Below, piece by piece: positions 1-7,463 of a DNA stretch of 11,939 bases. The DNA is from Opitutia bacterium UBA7397. GTDB taxonomy: Bacteria; Verrucomicrobiota; Verrucomicrobiia; Opitutales; UBA953. The notes under the pieces are model-generated. The model was not told the origin of the DNA and did not search any database. It saw only the letters and a program-made list of their open reading frames with translations. The position numbers and the translations under genes were made by a program. Each line of letters opens with the position of its first letter. Position 1 is the first letter of the stretch. Location: positions 49,559 to 61,497 of the forward strand of contig DKND01000015.1 of NCBI GenBank assembly GCA_002470605.1, written 5' to 3'.

Positions 1-986
1 GAAAAACCAATATCTCCAGCACAGATCAACAATACACGGTAAGGTAAGTTAAGTTTCTGCAGCAAGCGTTCAGCATCTCCGCGAAGCAATTCCAACTCAT
101 CAAAGGATTTTTCCGGGTGCACCCATTTGACCAACTCGACTTTATCGAACTGGTGCAAACGATTCAGGCCGCGCACGTGCGCGCCCCAACTACCCGCTTC
201 GCGCCGGAAACAGGGCGTGTAACCACAACGCTTCACGGGCAAGGTGTTTTCCTCGAGGATTTCATCGCGGAAGAAATTCGTGACCGGCACCTCGGCCGTC
301 GGAATCATATAAAAATCGTCGACCTGCGCGTGGTACATCTGGCCTTCCTTGTCGGGCAATTGCCCAGTCGCCGTCGCGCTCGCCGCATTGACCATCAAAG
401 GCGCATGGACTTCCGTATAACCTGCGCTACCGGCTTCTTCCAAGAAAAACTGGATGAGGGCGCGCACCAAACGGGCCATATCACCAACGTAGAAAGGGAA
501 CCCGGCACCGGTCACCTTGACGCCGCGCTCGAAGTCAATCGCCTTGCTGAACCAAGCAATATCCCAGTGCGGCTTGGCGGCGGAGGAGACGAGCTGAGCC
601 TGATCACCCCAAGTCAGGACAACCTGATTATCCGCTTCGGTGCGACCTTCGGGCACGGTGTCATGAGGAATATTGGGGACGGTCAAACAGGCGGCCTTCC
701 AGCTCTCTTCGACTTCCGCGACCTTCTTTTCCAGCTCTTTGGCTTTAACTGAAAATGCTTTCATCTCGGCCAGCTTGGCCTGGAATTCCGGCGAGCCTTT
801 CGGCATCGCAGCCATGTCTTTGTTTGCCGCATTCTGCGCCGAACGAACGGACTCAAACTCGACCAAGGCGTGGCGGCGTGCCTCATCGGCGGCCAAGACG
901 ACGGCCAGGTCTACCTGAAATTTTTTCCGCGACACACCCTTTCGGACGAAGTCGATTTGCTCACGCAATAATTTGGGGTCCAGCAT
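1..986 (-). CDS. serS: Seryl-tRNA synthetase, partial (3' end outside window)
   Basis: Class II aminoacyl-tRNA synthetase that charges tRNA-Ser (and tRNA-Sec where present) with serine in the cytoplasm. The frame is open from the ATG at 984-986 to the left edge, giving 328 codons; the family is usually about 425 residues, so roughly the last 100 (including motif 3) are missing. It begins MLDPKLLRE, the usual SerRS N-terminus. Residues about 30-100 are charged and alanine-rich, matching the two-helix coiled-coil arm that holds the tRNA variable arm. The catalytic core shows ATGQLP (206-211), the serine-binding IPTAEVP (228-234), and class II motif 2 as FRREAGSWG (260-268) followed by GLNRLHQFDKVELV (273-286). 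There is no clear Shine-Dalgarno site. The start was chosen because it matches the family and no in-frame start lies just upstream. It is divergent from the gene at 1160. Identification is certain. Confidence 0.97.
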   Translation of the reverse strand, partial: MLDPKLLREQIDFVRKGVSRKKFQVDLAVVLAADEARRHALVEFESVRSAQNAANKDMAAMPKGSPEFQAKLAEMKAFSVKAKELEKKVAEVEESWKAACLTVPNIPHDTVPEGRTEADNQVVLTWGDQAQLVSSAAKPHWDIAWFSKAIDFERGVKVTGAGFPFYVGDMARLVRALIQFFLEEAGSAGYTEVHAPLMVNAASATATGQLPDKEGQMYHAQVDDFYMIPTAEVPVTNFFRDEILEENTLPVKRCGYTPCFRREAGSWGAHVRGLNRLHQFDKVELVKWVHPEKSFDELELLRGDAERLLQKLNLPYRVLLICAGDIGF

Positions 987-1115
987 GGAGCGACATTGCC
1001 CAAATCCCCTACCCGAGAGCAACGGGGAATTAATGCATTCTGCTTATTTTAAGGGCATCCCGGCTCTAAACCCTTCCGCCAGAGCCCCGCCATGAACGGC
1101 TTAAAGATTATTTAG

Positions 1116-1136
1116 GTTGAGCCCCCCTTGCTCAAC
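1116..1136. other. Small hairpin upstream of the 1160 gene
   Basis: GTTGAG (1116-1121) and CTCAAC (1131-1136) form a perfect 6-bp inverted repeat around a 9-base C-rich loop. It sits 23 bases before the ATG at 1160, in the divergent region between serS and the membrane protein gene. It could be a 5' leader hairpin or an operator. There is no T-run after it on either strand, so it is not an intrinsic terminator. The function is unknown. The rest of the 987-1159 gap shows no convincing promoter pair; a TAAAAT reading toward serS at 1048-1053 lacks a matching -35. Confidence 0.35.
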
Positions 1137-1159
1137 GGATTGCGTGAGCACCTATCACC

Positions 1160-1744
1160 ATGAGCGAAACCAAAAAAACTGAAACTCCCGCACCCGCCCC
1201 CGACGCGTGGACCAAATGGGTCGCCCTCTCGACCACCCTTCTCGCTGTCTGCGCCGCTTTCGCGACACTAAAAGGCGGAAGCTTTTCCACGAAGACCCAG
1301 CTAGCCACCGTCAGTGCCTCCAATAAGTGGTCTTACTTTCAATCCAAGAGCCTGAAAGAAACCGCACGCGATACCGAGAGCACGATTATCAAGGTCATCG
1401 AAGCCTCAGCGACCAACCCCGAAGCTAAAGCCATCGCTCGTAAGGCGATCGATAAGGCCGATGACGAAATCAAACGCTATAAAATCGAAAAGGCGGAAAT
1501 CATGAAAGAGGCCCAGTTTCTCGACGCGGAAGCCGCCTACAGCCAGGCCCGAGGTGGAAACTTCGGCTTGGCCATCATGTTCCTACAGATCGCCATCATG
1601 CTCTCGGCCATCTCGGCCTTGATGAAGAAAAAATCCTTCTGGATTGTGGGTCTTTGCGCCGGCGCTATCGGCGTCGGATTCTTGGTTTACGCTTGGCCGC
1701 TTTACGAAAAAAGAAACCCCGCCATTGGCGGGATTTCTTTTTGA
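1160..1744 (+). CDS. DUF4337-like small membrane protein
   Basis: A 194-residue membrane protein of unknown function. Residues 1-19 are a hydrophilic Pro/Ala-rich tail. One hydrophobic helix spans about 20-37, and a motif NKWSYFQSKSLK sits at 55-66. A charged Lys/Glu/Ala-rich stretch likely to be a coiled coil runs from 67 to about 130, and two closely spaced membrane helices lie at about 135-154 and 159-179. One N-terminal helix, a W-x-Y-F-Q-x-K-S motif and a two-helix C-terminus (LQIAIMLSAIS) are what I recall of the DUF4337 family; that assignment is from memory. The coiled-coil segment probably lies on one side of the membrane between helices 1 and 2. It is the only protein gene on the plus strand here, divergent from serS and convergent with ndk, so it is probably transcribed alone. 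No Shine-Dalgarno site precedes the ATG (it follows CACC). The last 11 codons lie in a terminator hairpin. Confidence 0.85.
   Translation: MSETKKTETPAPAPDAWTKWVALSTTLLAVCAAFATLKGGSFSTKTQLATVSASNKWSYFQSKSLKETARDTESTIIKVIEASATNPEAKAIARKAIDKADDEIKRYKIEKAEIMKEAQFLDAEAAYSQARGGNFGLAIMFLQIAIMLSAISALMKKKSFWIVGLCAGAIGVGFLVYAWPLYEKRNPAIGGISF
1705..1742. terminator. Bidirectional terminator inside the 3' end of the DUF4337-like gene
   Basis: The sequence at 1711-1723 (AAGAAACCCCGCC) pairs with 1727-1739 (GGCGGGATTTCTT) across a 3-base ATT loop. This gives a stem of about 13 bp with one mismatch. On the plus strand it runs into five T (1738-1742), just before the TGA at 1742-1744. On the minus strand the A-run at 1707-1712 supplies a T tail, so it can also end ndk transcription, whose stop codon is at 1765-1767. 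It therefore fits a two-way intrinsic terminator for two converging genes, and it doubles as coding sequence for the last residues (about KRNPAIGGISF). Confidence 0.85.
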
Positions 1745-1764
1745 GTTCAGCGTCCATCAACCCA

Positions 1765-2199
1765 TCAGACCCGACTCGCTTCTGGGGCGAAAACTTCGTC
1801 GGCACGGAAAAAGCGGCGGACTTCATCTTCGGCAGCGGCAGGGCTATCCGAGGCGTGGCAAACGTTGCGCATCATCTCAGTACCGAAATCTCCACGAATG
1901 GTGCCTTTGGGGGCCACTTTCGAGTTCGTTGGGCCCAAGAGCTCCCGGACGCGGGCAATGACATTTTCGCCGGTCAGCACAGCGACGATCACCGGACGAG
2001 AGGACATGAAGGCCTCGATCTCGGGGTAGAAAGGCTTATCCGCAACGTGAGCATAATGCTCGCGAAGTTGAGCCGACGTGAGTCGGACCATCTTACAGGC
2101 CTGGACTTCGAAGCCTGCGGACTCGAAGCGCGCAAGAACGGTACCGACAAGGCGGCGTTCCATACAGTCGGGCTTTAGAATAATGAGGGTCTTTTCCAT
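1765..2199 (-). CDS. ndk: Nucleoside diphosphate kinase
   Basis: Transfers the gamma-phosphate of ATP to NDPs and dNDPs through a phosphohistidine intermediate, balancing nucleotide pools in the cytosol. The 144-residue protein has the usual size. It shows the N-terminal strand EKTLIILKPD with K9, the PFYPEI segment (56-61), a TNSKVAPKGTIRGDFG stretch (91-106), and the active-site motif NVCHASDS with catalytic His115. The frame is open to an ATG at 2214, but the start at 2199 is preferred. MEKTLIILKP is the normal family N-terminus, and this ATG has the best Shine-Dalgarno in the window (GGAAGG, 5-base spacer). It converges with the plus-strand gene at 1160 and shares its terminator. A possible promoter lies at 2230-2258. 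The C-terminal tail (about FAPEASRV) is slightly longer than in E. coli. Confidence 0.97.
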   Translation of the reverse strand: MEKTLIILKPDCMERRLVGTVLARFESAGFEVQACKMVRLTSAQLREHYAHVADKPFYPEIEAFMSSRPVIVAVLTGENVIARVRELLGPTNSKVAPKGTIRGDFGTEMMRNVCHASDSPAAAEDEVRRFFRADEVFAPEASRV

Positions 2200-2203
2200 A
2201 AGG

Positions 2204-2209
2204 GCCTTC
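2204..2209 (-). promoter_or_regulatory. Shine-Dalgarno site of ndk
   Basis: On the minus strand GGAAGG lies five bases before the ATG at 2199. It decides between this start and the ATG at 2214, for which no ribosome site is visible. It is notable because most other genes here have no such site. Confidence 0.7.
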
Positions 2210-2229
2210 CACAAAGTGGCAGGTCGTTC

Positions 2230-2258
2230 ACTATTGGCCTTTTAGGCCATTTTGACAA
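2230..2258 (-). promoter_or_regulatory. Candidate sigma-70-type promoter of ndk
   Basis: On the minus strand TTGTCA (2253-2258; 5 of 6 to TTGACA) is followed after exactly 17 bases by AATAGT (2230-2235; 4 of 6 to TATAAT). Transcription would begin near 2223, giving a leader of roughly 24 bases that contains the ndk ribosome site. The spacer holds most of a perfect palindrome (2235-2249), which may be an operator. This is pattern matching only; the -10 match is weak. Confidence 0.4.
2235..2249. repeat. Perfect palindrome in the ndk upstream region
   Basis: TGGCCT and AGGCCA (6 bp each) surround a TTT centre. The element lies between the candidate -35 and -10 of ndk. Related 9-mers lie nearby: TTTTAGGCC at 2240-2248, GGCTTAAAA at 2276-2284 (one base different from its reverse complement) and GGCCTAAAA at 2298-2306, the last crossing the end of ispF. 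It may be a regulator site or a short hairpin. There is no usable T tail for minus-strand transcripts, so it is not an obvious ispF terminator. Confidence 0.5.
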
Positions 2259-2293
2259 GCCCCAACCCTATTAATGGCTTAAAATAGGCAGTT

Positions 2294-2785
2294 TTAAGGC
2301 CTAAAAAGCAGACAAACCGCATGGACGGCCAAAGCCCTACCCTGTCCCAGCGAATCCATCCCCTCGTTGGTGGTCGCCTTTACTCCCACCTGGGCGGGGT
2401 CGACCCCCATGATTTCGGCGACCTTCTGACGGATAGATTCCACGTAAGACATGATCTTAGGCCGCTCGCCAATGAGGACTAAATCCAAATTTCCTACCTT
2501 CCACCCAAGTCGCCCGGCTTCCTCGACGGCTTTTTTTAATATCTTTGCCGAATCCAGACCCTTATGAGCGACCGCATCGTTAGGGAAATAATGCCCGATG
2601 TCACGTAAGCCCGAAGCTCCGAGGATCGCGTCGGCGGCGGCGTGCAGCAAAACATCTGCATCCGAGTGCCCTTCCGGACCGACCTCGGAAGGAATCAAGA
2701 TGCCACCGAGCATACAAGGTCGGCCAAGCACGAGGGGGTGGATATCATAACCGAGCCCGACGCGAAAAGGCGGCATTGAGGACAT
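2294..2785 (-). CDS. ispF: 2-C-methyl-D-erythritol 2,4-cyclodiphosphate synthase
   Basis: Fifth enzyme of the MEP (non-mevalonate) isoprenoid pathway. It converts CDP-methylerythritol 2-phosphate to the cyclic diphosphate and CMP, normally as a homotrimer with zinc. The 163-residue protein has the family length. The metal ligands are visible as D14 and H16 (GYDIH) and H48 (VLLHA), with GHSDADVLLHA at 39-49, SGLRDIGHYFP after it, and a C-terminal KATTNEGMDSLGQG corresponding to the usual ATT(T/N)E...G.G segment. A GGGG stretch lies only two bases before the first ATG; the second Met (codon 4) is an alternative start, so the first three residues are uncertain. No ispD is adjacent, although the two are often paired or fused. 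It lies between ndk and tRNA-Cys, probably as its own transcript. Confidence 0.96.
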   Translation of the reverse strand: MSSMPPFRVGLGYDIHPLVLGRPCMLGGILIPSEVGPEGHSDADVLLHAAADAILGASGLRDIGHYFPNDAVAHKGLDSAKILKKAVEEAGRLGWKVGNLDLVLIGERPKIMSYVESIRQKVAEIMGVDPAQVGVKATTNEGMDSLGQGRALAVHAVCLLFRP

Positions 2786-2884
2786 AACCCCTTTCTAAGC
2801 CATATTTACGGGAAAGGAAAGCCCTTGCACAAAACCCTTGAAAGCCTGACTTGGACGGGCATTTTGAAGGCCTGTCAGTCTTAA

Positions 2885-2959
2885 GGCGCGGTAGCCAAGT
2901 GGTAAGGCCGGGCTCTGCAAAAGCCCCATGCGTCGGTTCAATTCCGACCCGCGCCTCCA
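2885..2959 (+). tRNA. tRNA-Cys (anticodon GCA)
   Basis: A full cloverleaf can be drawn. The acceptor stem is GGCGCGG (2885-2891) with CCGCGCC (2949-2955). The D-arm is GCC/GGC. The anticodon stem is GGGCT (2910-2914) with AGCCC (2922-2926), around a CTGCAAA loop with anticodon GCA at 2917-2919. The T-arm contains the GGTTCAATTCC signature. The discriminator is T (2956), as expected for bacterial tRNA-Cys, and the CCA end is encoded (2957-2959). It points toward argG and is followed at once by a strong hairpin terminator. No intron or mismatch is seen in the acceptor stem. Confidence 0.97.
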
Positions 2960-2968
2960 GTTTAAAAC

Positions 2969-3002
2969 AAGAAGGGCGTCCCTCTCGGACGCCCTTCTTC
3001 CT
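2969..3002. terminator. Bidirectional terminator between tRNA-Cys and argG
   Basis: GAAGGGCGTCC (2971-2981) pairs perfectly with GGACGCCCTTC (2987-2997) around a 5-base CTCTC loop. The stem is extended by AA/TT at its base. On the plus strand it is followed by TTCCTT, serving tRNA-Cys. On the minus strand it is followed by TTGTTTT, serving the arginine operon, whose last stop codon (argG) is at 3019-3021. It closes the operon after argG, so argH is not co-transcribed here. Confidence 0.9.
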
Positions 3003-3018
3003 TAAGGAGCACGAATCT

Positions 3019-4275
3019 TCAGCGGACCGTCTTACTCAGATTAGCCACGCCGTTGACCTTGGAATTAACGCGTAAGCGAAGGCCGTTAAGACGGATAAAC
3101 CCAGTAGCATCATCTTGATTATATGCCTTGGTCGGATCGGCCTCCATCGTGGCGATATGCGGATTATAGAGGGAGCGCGGGCTCTTCCGGCCGGCCACAT
3201 AAAGGCCGCCCTTGTAAAGCTTCACTCGGACGGTACCCGTCACATTGCGTTGCGATTCGGTGATCAGAGCCTGTAAGGCCAAGCGCTCAGGCGCATACCA
3301 GAAACCGTTGTAAACAAGCGTGGCATAACGCGGGACAAGGGAGTCGCGCAGGTGCATGACCTCGCGGTCCATGGTGATGGATTCGACCTGACGATGGGCG
3401 AAGTGAAGAATGGTGCCGCCCGGAGTCTCGTAGACGCCGCGACTCTTCATGCCGACGAAACGGTTCTCGACCATATCAACCCGACCGATGCCGTGGCGTC
3501 CGCCGATCTTATTCAGCGTCCGCATGACACCAAGAGGGTTAAGCTTCTTGCCATTGACGGCGACGCAATCGCCTTGGCGGAATTCAAGCTCAACATACTC
3601 AGGCTTATTCGGAGCATCTTCTGGAGAGACCGACAGCTTGAACATGCCCTTATTGGCAGGGGCAAAAGCATCCATCCAGGGGTCCTCCAGGATGCCAGCT
3701 TCATAAGAAATGTGCAGAAGATTACGGTCCGAGGAGTAAGGCTTCTTGGCACTGGCTTCGACGGGGATCTTATGTTCGGCACAGTAAGCGATCATCTCGG
3801 CACGACCGGGGAAATCCTTACGGAAAGCCTCATTCCGCCAAGGCGCGATGATTTCCAGATCGGGAGCCAAGGCCGCACAGGTCAGCTCAAAACGAACCTG
3901 GTCGTTCCCCTTCCCCGTCGCCCCGTGGGCGATCGCGGTGGCGCCTTCCTTGCGCGCAATCTCTACCATGCGCTTCGCGATGAGCGGACGAGCAATCGAA
4001 GTGCCTAGATAATACTGGCCTTCGTAAATGGCGCCAGCCTGCATCATCGGGAAGATGAAGTCGCGGGCGAATTCTTCCTGCAGGTCGTCGACGTAGAGCT
4101 TGGAGGCCCCCGTCTTCATGGCCTTAGGCTTGAGGCCCTTAAGCTCATCTTCTTGTCCGATATCGGCACAAAACGCGATCATCTCGGCATCATGTTTCTC
4201 CTTAATCCAGGAAAGGAGGACCGAGGTGTCGAGTCCGCCGGAGTAGGCTAGGACGATTTTCTTCTTCTTGCTCAT
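3019..4275 (-). CDS. argG: Argininosuccinate synthase
   Basis: Joins citrulline and aspartate with ATP to form argininosuccinate, the penultimate step of arginine synthesis. The 418-residue protein fits the common bacterial class of about 400 residues. The N-type ATP pyrophosphatase loop YSGGLDTS is at 11-18. [17 protein letters not shown] lies at 91-107, [15 protein letters not shown] at 116-130, and a [21 protein letters not shown] segment near 180-200 that contacts substrate. The frame stays open to 4362, but that would reach back into argF and add 29 residues with no family likeness. The start at 4275 ([14 protein letters not shown]) is standard. It begins 16 bases after the argF stop with no clear Shine-Dalgarno, suggesting coupling. 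It is the last gene of the operon; argH, often next to argG, is absent. Confidence 0.98.
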   Translation of the reverse strand: MSKKKKIVLAYSGGLDTSVLLSWIKEKHDAEMIAFCADIGQEDELKGLKPKAMKTGASKLYVDDLQEEFARDFIFPMMQAGAIYEGQYYLGTSIARPLIAKRMVEIARKEGATAIAHGATGKGNDQVRFELTCAALAPDLEIIAPWRNEAFRKDFPGRAEMIAYCAEHKIPVEASAKKPYSSDRNLLHISYEAGILEDPWMDAFAPANKGMFKLSVSPEDAPNKPEYVELEFRQGDCVAVNGKKLNPLGVMRTLNKIGGRHGIGRVDMVENRFVGMKSRGVYETPGGTILHFAHRQVESITMDREVMHLRDSLVPRYATLVYNGFWYAPERLALQALITESQRNVTGTVRVKLYKGGLYVAGRKSPRSLYNPHIATMEADPTKAYNQDDATGFIRLNGLRLRVNSKVNGVANLSKTVR

Positions 4276-4291
4276 GATAGTAGGATGGAAA

Positions 4292-5239
4292 TTAAATGCG
4301 CGAAGCTGCGAGATGGGCCAAGATGGCCTTCTGGACGTGGAGTCGGTTCTCCGCTTGATCAAAAATAATGCTCTGCTTGCTCTCCAGCACTTCAGCGGAA
4401 ACCTCTTCGCCGGGGTGAGCAGGCAGGCAGTGCATGAAATAGGCCCTAGGCTTGGCCAAGGACATCAGCTTAGCGTTTACTTGATAAGGCTGCATGAGCT
4501 TTAGGCGCTCGGCCTTTTCGGCCTCCATCCCCATGCTCACCCAAACATCAGTGTAGACCATATCGGCCCCCTTGACCGCCGCGGCGGGGTCAGTCGAGAA
4601 AGTGAACGATTCCTTAAGCCCGTCTTTTTTCAGCTGAGCGCGAATTTCAGCCGTGGGCTCATAACCGGCAGGGCCAGCTAAAGAAATCTCCGCCCCCAAC
4701 GCGGCGCCGCCGAGAATGAATGAGTTGGCCATATTGCAGGCCGTATCGCCGAGGAAGGCGATCTTCTTGCCCTTCAGGGAGGCGGCATACTGCGAAGGTT
4801 GCCCAGGAGCGAAACGCTCACCCAAGGTGAACATATCCGTCATGAACTGACAGGGGTGCAAGAAATCCGAAAGTGCATTCACCACGGGCATGGTTCCGGC
4901 GGCGGCAAAGTCCTCGAGCAAGCTATGCTCATGGCAACGGATCACCATCCCATGAAGATAGCGGGAAAGTACCCGGGCGGTGTCGGCGACCGTCTCGCCT
5001 CGCGAGATTTGCAAGTCGTCAGCATTAAGCATGACCGGCTGACCACTCAGTTCGTGGACCCCGACCTGGAAAGACACCCGGGTGCGGGTGCTTTTTTTGA
5101 AAAACATCAGACCCCAGGACTGACCAGCAAGCGCCGCCGATGTGCCGTGACCCCGCTTAGCCTTGAGAGCGGCAGCCTCAGCAAAGACTGCCGCGGTTTC
5201 GGCATGGCTTAAGTCGGTCTCCTTGAGGAAGTGGCGCAT
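4292..5239 (-). CDS. argF: Ornithine carbamoyltransferase
   Basis: Makes citrulline from ornithine and carbamoyl phosphate, in the cytosol and usually as a trimer. The 315-residue protein has normal length. The carbamoyl-phosphate loop STRTR is at 50-54, HPCQ at 128-131, the ornithine-binding D231 and SMG (235-237) in DVWVSMG, and the catalytic HCLPA at 270-274. The DxxxSMG and HCLP motifs favour true ornithine transcarbamylase over the acetyl- or succinylornithine variants, and the ArgJ in the same operon would supply free ornithine. Two small peculiarities are KKSTRT where KPSTRT or KSSTRT is commoner, and a short Gly/Pro/Ser-rich insertion at about 142-153. It lies 65 bases after argD, the largest gap in the operon, and 16 bases before argG. 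No Shine-Dalgarno is visible. Confidence 0.97.
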   Translation of the reverse strand: MRHFLKETDLSHAETAAVFAEAAALKAKRGHGTSAALAGQSWGLMFFKKSTRTRVSFQVGVHELSGQPVMLNADDLQISRGETVADTARVLSRYLHGMVIRCHEHSLLEDFAAAGTMPVVNALSDFLHPCQFMTDMFTLGERFAPGQPSQYAASLKGKKIAFLGDTACNMANSFILGGAALGAEISLAGPAGYEPTAEIRAQLKKDGLKESFTFSTDPAAAVKGADMVYTDVWVSMGMEAEKAERLKLMQPYQVNAKLMSLAKPRAYFMHCLPAHPGEEVSAEVLESKQSIIFDQAENRLHVQKAILAHLAASRI

Positions 5240-5304
5240 CGCGGGAAAAGTTGGACGATAGATAATTGGACTGGTTTTAACAGCGGAAAAATGGGTTTAA
5301 CCTC

Positions 5305-6525
5305 TCAAGCGGCCTTCCACCCACGCAGAACTCGTCCAAGGATCTCGACCGACTCGGCCAACTCCTCGGCTGAGGCCGTAAGTGAAGGCAACAATCGGAT
5401 GGCAACGCCGCCGGCCGGCACCGTCAAAAGGCCAGCCTCACGTAGAGCCGCCACAATCGGCACCGGATCAACGGAAAGAATCACCCCGATCATATATCCT
5501 GCTCCGCGGATTTCTTTGATGAGATCAGGCCGTTCCGTAACGAGCGCACGCAAGGCGGCATGCCAGACGGGCGCCTGAAGGTTTACCTTTTCGATTAATT
5601 TTTCCCCCTCGATGACCTCAAGCACGGCGAGTGCGGCGGTCGCACCCAACGGCCCGCCACCGAAAGTAGTCCCATGTGAACCTGCCTGAAACAGTTCATC
5701 GTGAGGTGGGGCCATCCAGATCGCCCCAATCGGGAAACCGCCACCGAGGCCCTTCGCCATCGCAATCGCATCAGGCTTCACGCCCGCATGCTCAAACGCA
5801 AAGAATTTTCCGGTACGACCGATGCCGCACTGGATCTCATCGATCATCAGAAGCACATTGCGCTCCCGGCAGATCTTTTGCAAATCGCGCAGGAACTGGG
5901 GGTCGGCGGGAAAGACGCCGCCCTCCCCTTGGATTGTCTCAAGCAACACCGCGGCGGTCGTCTTGGCATCGATGGCCTTATCCCAAGCCGCGATATCATT
6001 CAAAGGAGCGGCGGAGAAACCGGAGAGCAAAGGACGGAATCCTTTTTGAATCTTCTCCTGAGGCGTTGCCGACATGCCGCCGAAAGTCCGGCCGTGAAAA
6101 GCCCGTTCGGCTACGACGACACCGATACAAGCTCCCTCGACGCCCGATTTTTTCAGACCATGCAGCCGCGCAAGCTTCAACAGCCCTTCGTTGGCTTCAG
6201 CTCCGCTGTTACAAAAAATAACCCGACCAGGGCCGCATCGTTTGGCCAAGGTCGCCGCGAGCTGGCCCTGCGGCTCGTTCCGATAAAGATTACTGACATG
6301 TACCAGCTTCGCGGCCTGCTCCTGGACGCGCTTCACCCAAACCGGATGACAATGCCCCAAGGCATTGACCGCGATGCCGGAACTAAAATCCAGATAACAT
6401 TTACCTAAGGCATCCCACACCTTGCTCCCCTGCCCCCTTACGAGCGTGAGCGGTGGTGCGCCATAGTTGCGGGCAACGTTTTGAGCGTAGAGCTCCGCCG
6501 TCAGATCTGGAGATTCCGAAGCCAT
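5305..6525 (-). CDS. argD: Acetylornithine aminotransferase
   Basis: PLP enzyme that transfers an amino group from glutamate to N-acetylglutamate semialdehyde, giving N-acetylornithine. Many ArgD proteins also act as succinyldiaminopimelate aminotransferase in lysine synthesis; the sequence cannot decide that. The 406-residue protein is a class III aminotransferase. NSGAEANE (106-113) binds the cofactor phosphate, AFHGRTFG is at 142-149, ETIQGEGG at 196-203, IDE with Asp229 contacts the PLP ring nitrogen, and Lys258 in AMAKGLGGG is the Schiff-base lysine, followed by HGTTFGG (284-290). Its ATG overlaps the argB stop by one base (TAATG), a strong sign of translational coupling. The start also fits the family N-terminus (the YAQNVAR / YG.P segment). 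Confidence 0.98.
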   Translation of the reverse strand: MASESPDLTAELYAQNVARNYGAPPLTLVRGQGSKVWDALGKCYLDFSSGIAVNALGHCHPVWVKRVQEQAAKLVHVSNLYRNEPQGQLAATLAKRCGPGRVIFCNSGAEANEGLLKLARLHGLKKSGVEGACIGVVVAERAFHGRTFGGMSATPQEKIQKGFRPLLSGFSAAPLNDIAAWDKAIDAKTTAAVLLETIQGEGGVFPADPQFLRDLQKICRERNVLLMIDEIQCGIGRTGKFFAFEHAGVKPDAIAMAKGLGGGFPIGAIWMAPPHDELFQAGSHGTTFGGGPLGATAALAVLEVIEGEKLIEKVNLQAPVWHAALRALVTERPDLIKEIRGAGYMIGVILSVDPVPIVAALREAGLLTVPAGGVAIRLLPSLTASAEELAESVEILGRVLRGWKAA

Positions 6526-7406
6526 TAGCCGTGGACGATTTCCGTACCGATCCCTTTGTCGGTAAAGACTTCCAAAAGGAGGGCATGCGGCACCCGACCA
6601 TCGATAAAGTGCACGCGACGAACCCCCTCCTGCAGGGCCTTGACGGCGCTGTCGACCTTGGGAATCATCCCGCCGGCGACGACGCCTTTGCGCTTCAATT
6701 CATCGACCTCGCTGACCTTCAAAGTCGTGATCAAGGAAGACGGGTCCTTGGCGTCTGCCAACAGACCAGGGACGTCACTCATGAAAATCAACCTGCGCGC
6801 GCGCAGCGAATGTGCGATCGCCGCCGCCGCGACGTCCGCATTGGTATTATAAGCCTGATCATCGGCATCGAGCGCGATGGGCGAGACGACCGGCAAGAAG
6901 CCATCCGCCAAGGCCTTCTTGATCAACTTGGTCTTAACGAATTTGATGTCTCCGACGAAACCGATGTCGACGGGCTTGCCTTCGTCATCCGCGCCCAGAA
7001 GTTTCTCGCAAAGATTGACATGGTTGCCGGGCATGCCGAGCGGGTTCGCGCCCCGCGCCTTCAGGGAGTCGCAAATCTGACCGTTGATTTCGACGTTCAA
7101 GGTCTCTTCGACGATTTTGACCGTAGCGGCATCCGTCACGCGCATACCCCCGCGAAACTCGGATTTAATCCCGGCCTTGTCCATCGCCCGGGTGATGGCC
7201 TTGCCGCCGCCATGCACGACGACAACCTGAATACCGACGGCTGCCAGAAAGGCGATATCCGTGGCCACGCGGTCACGACCTTCGGGATTAGGATCATCCA
7301 TGAAACTTCCGCCGTATTTCACGACGAAAGTCGAACCACGGAATTTATGAATGTAGGGAAGCGCTTCGAGAAGAACCTCGGCTTTTTGCGCGGCGGGCGT
7401 GCTCAT
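6525..7406 (-). CDS. argB: Acetylglutamate kinase
   Basis: Phosphorylates N-acetylglutamate, usually the controlled step when acetyl groups are recycled by ArgJ. The 293-residue amino-acid-kinase-fold protein shows KYGGS (30-34) and HGGGKAI (65-71) for ATP and substrate binding, [12 protein letters not shown] (187-198), the DVPGLL loop (211-216) and Lys250 in GGMIPK. Before the first strand is an extra N-terminal helix of about 25 residues ([19 protein letters not shown]), and the C-terminus carries [10 protein letters not shown]. Both features belong to the hexameric, arginine-inhibited class and not to the short E. coli type. Feedback inhibition by arginine is therefore inferred, not shown. 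It starts 57 bases after argJ and ends in the one-base overlap with argD. No Shine-Dalgarno precedes the start. Confidence 0.98.
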   Translation of the reverse strand: MSTPAAQKAEVLLEALPYIHKFRGSTFVVKYGGSFMDDPNPEGRDRVATDIAFLAAVGIQVVVVHGGGKAITRAMDKAGIKSEFRGGMRVTDAATVKIVEETLNVEINGQICDSLKARGANPLGMPGNHVNLCEKLLGADDEGKPVDIGFVGDIKFVKTKLIKKALADGFLPVVSPIALDADDQAYNTNADVAAAAIAHSLRARRLIFMSDVPGLLADAKDPSSLITTLKVSEVDELKRKGVVAGGMIPKVDSAVKALQEGVRRVHFIDGRVPHALLLEVFTDKGIGTEIVHG

Positions 7407-7463
7407 CGGTCAATGGGAGAGTGTTTAGTCGGTCAGGGGGCGAGTAAATGGAAAACCTCGGCG

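Noticed and set aside
117..752. Open frame of 211 codons on the plus strand at the left end
   Set aside because: Shadow of serS, which is open across the full stretch with class II synthetase motifs.
1092..1115. Seven-codon frame (MNGLKII) just before a hairpin, like a leader peptide
   Set aside because: No run of regulatory codons, no ribosome site and no terminator after it; likely chance.
4276..4362. Longer N-terminus for ArgG
   Set aside because: It would overlap argF and adds residues unlike the family; the Met at 4275 gives the standard start.
5701..6408. Open frame of 235 codons on the plus strand opposite argD
   Set aside because: Shadow of argD, whose cofactor motifs are all intact on the minus strand.
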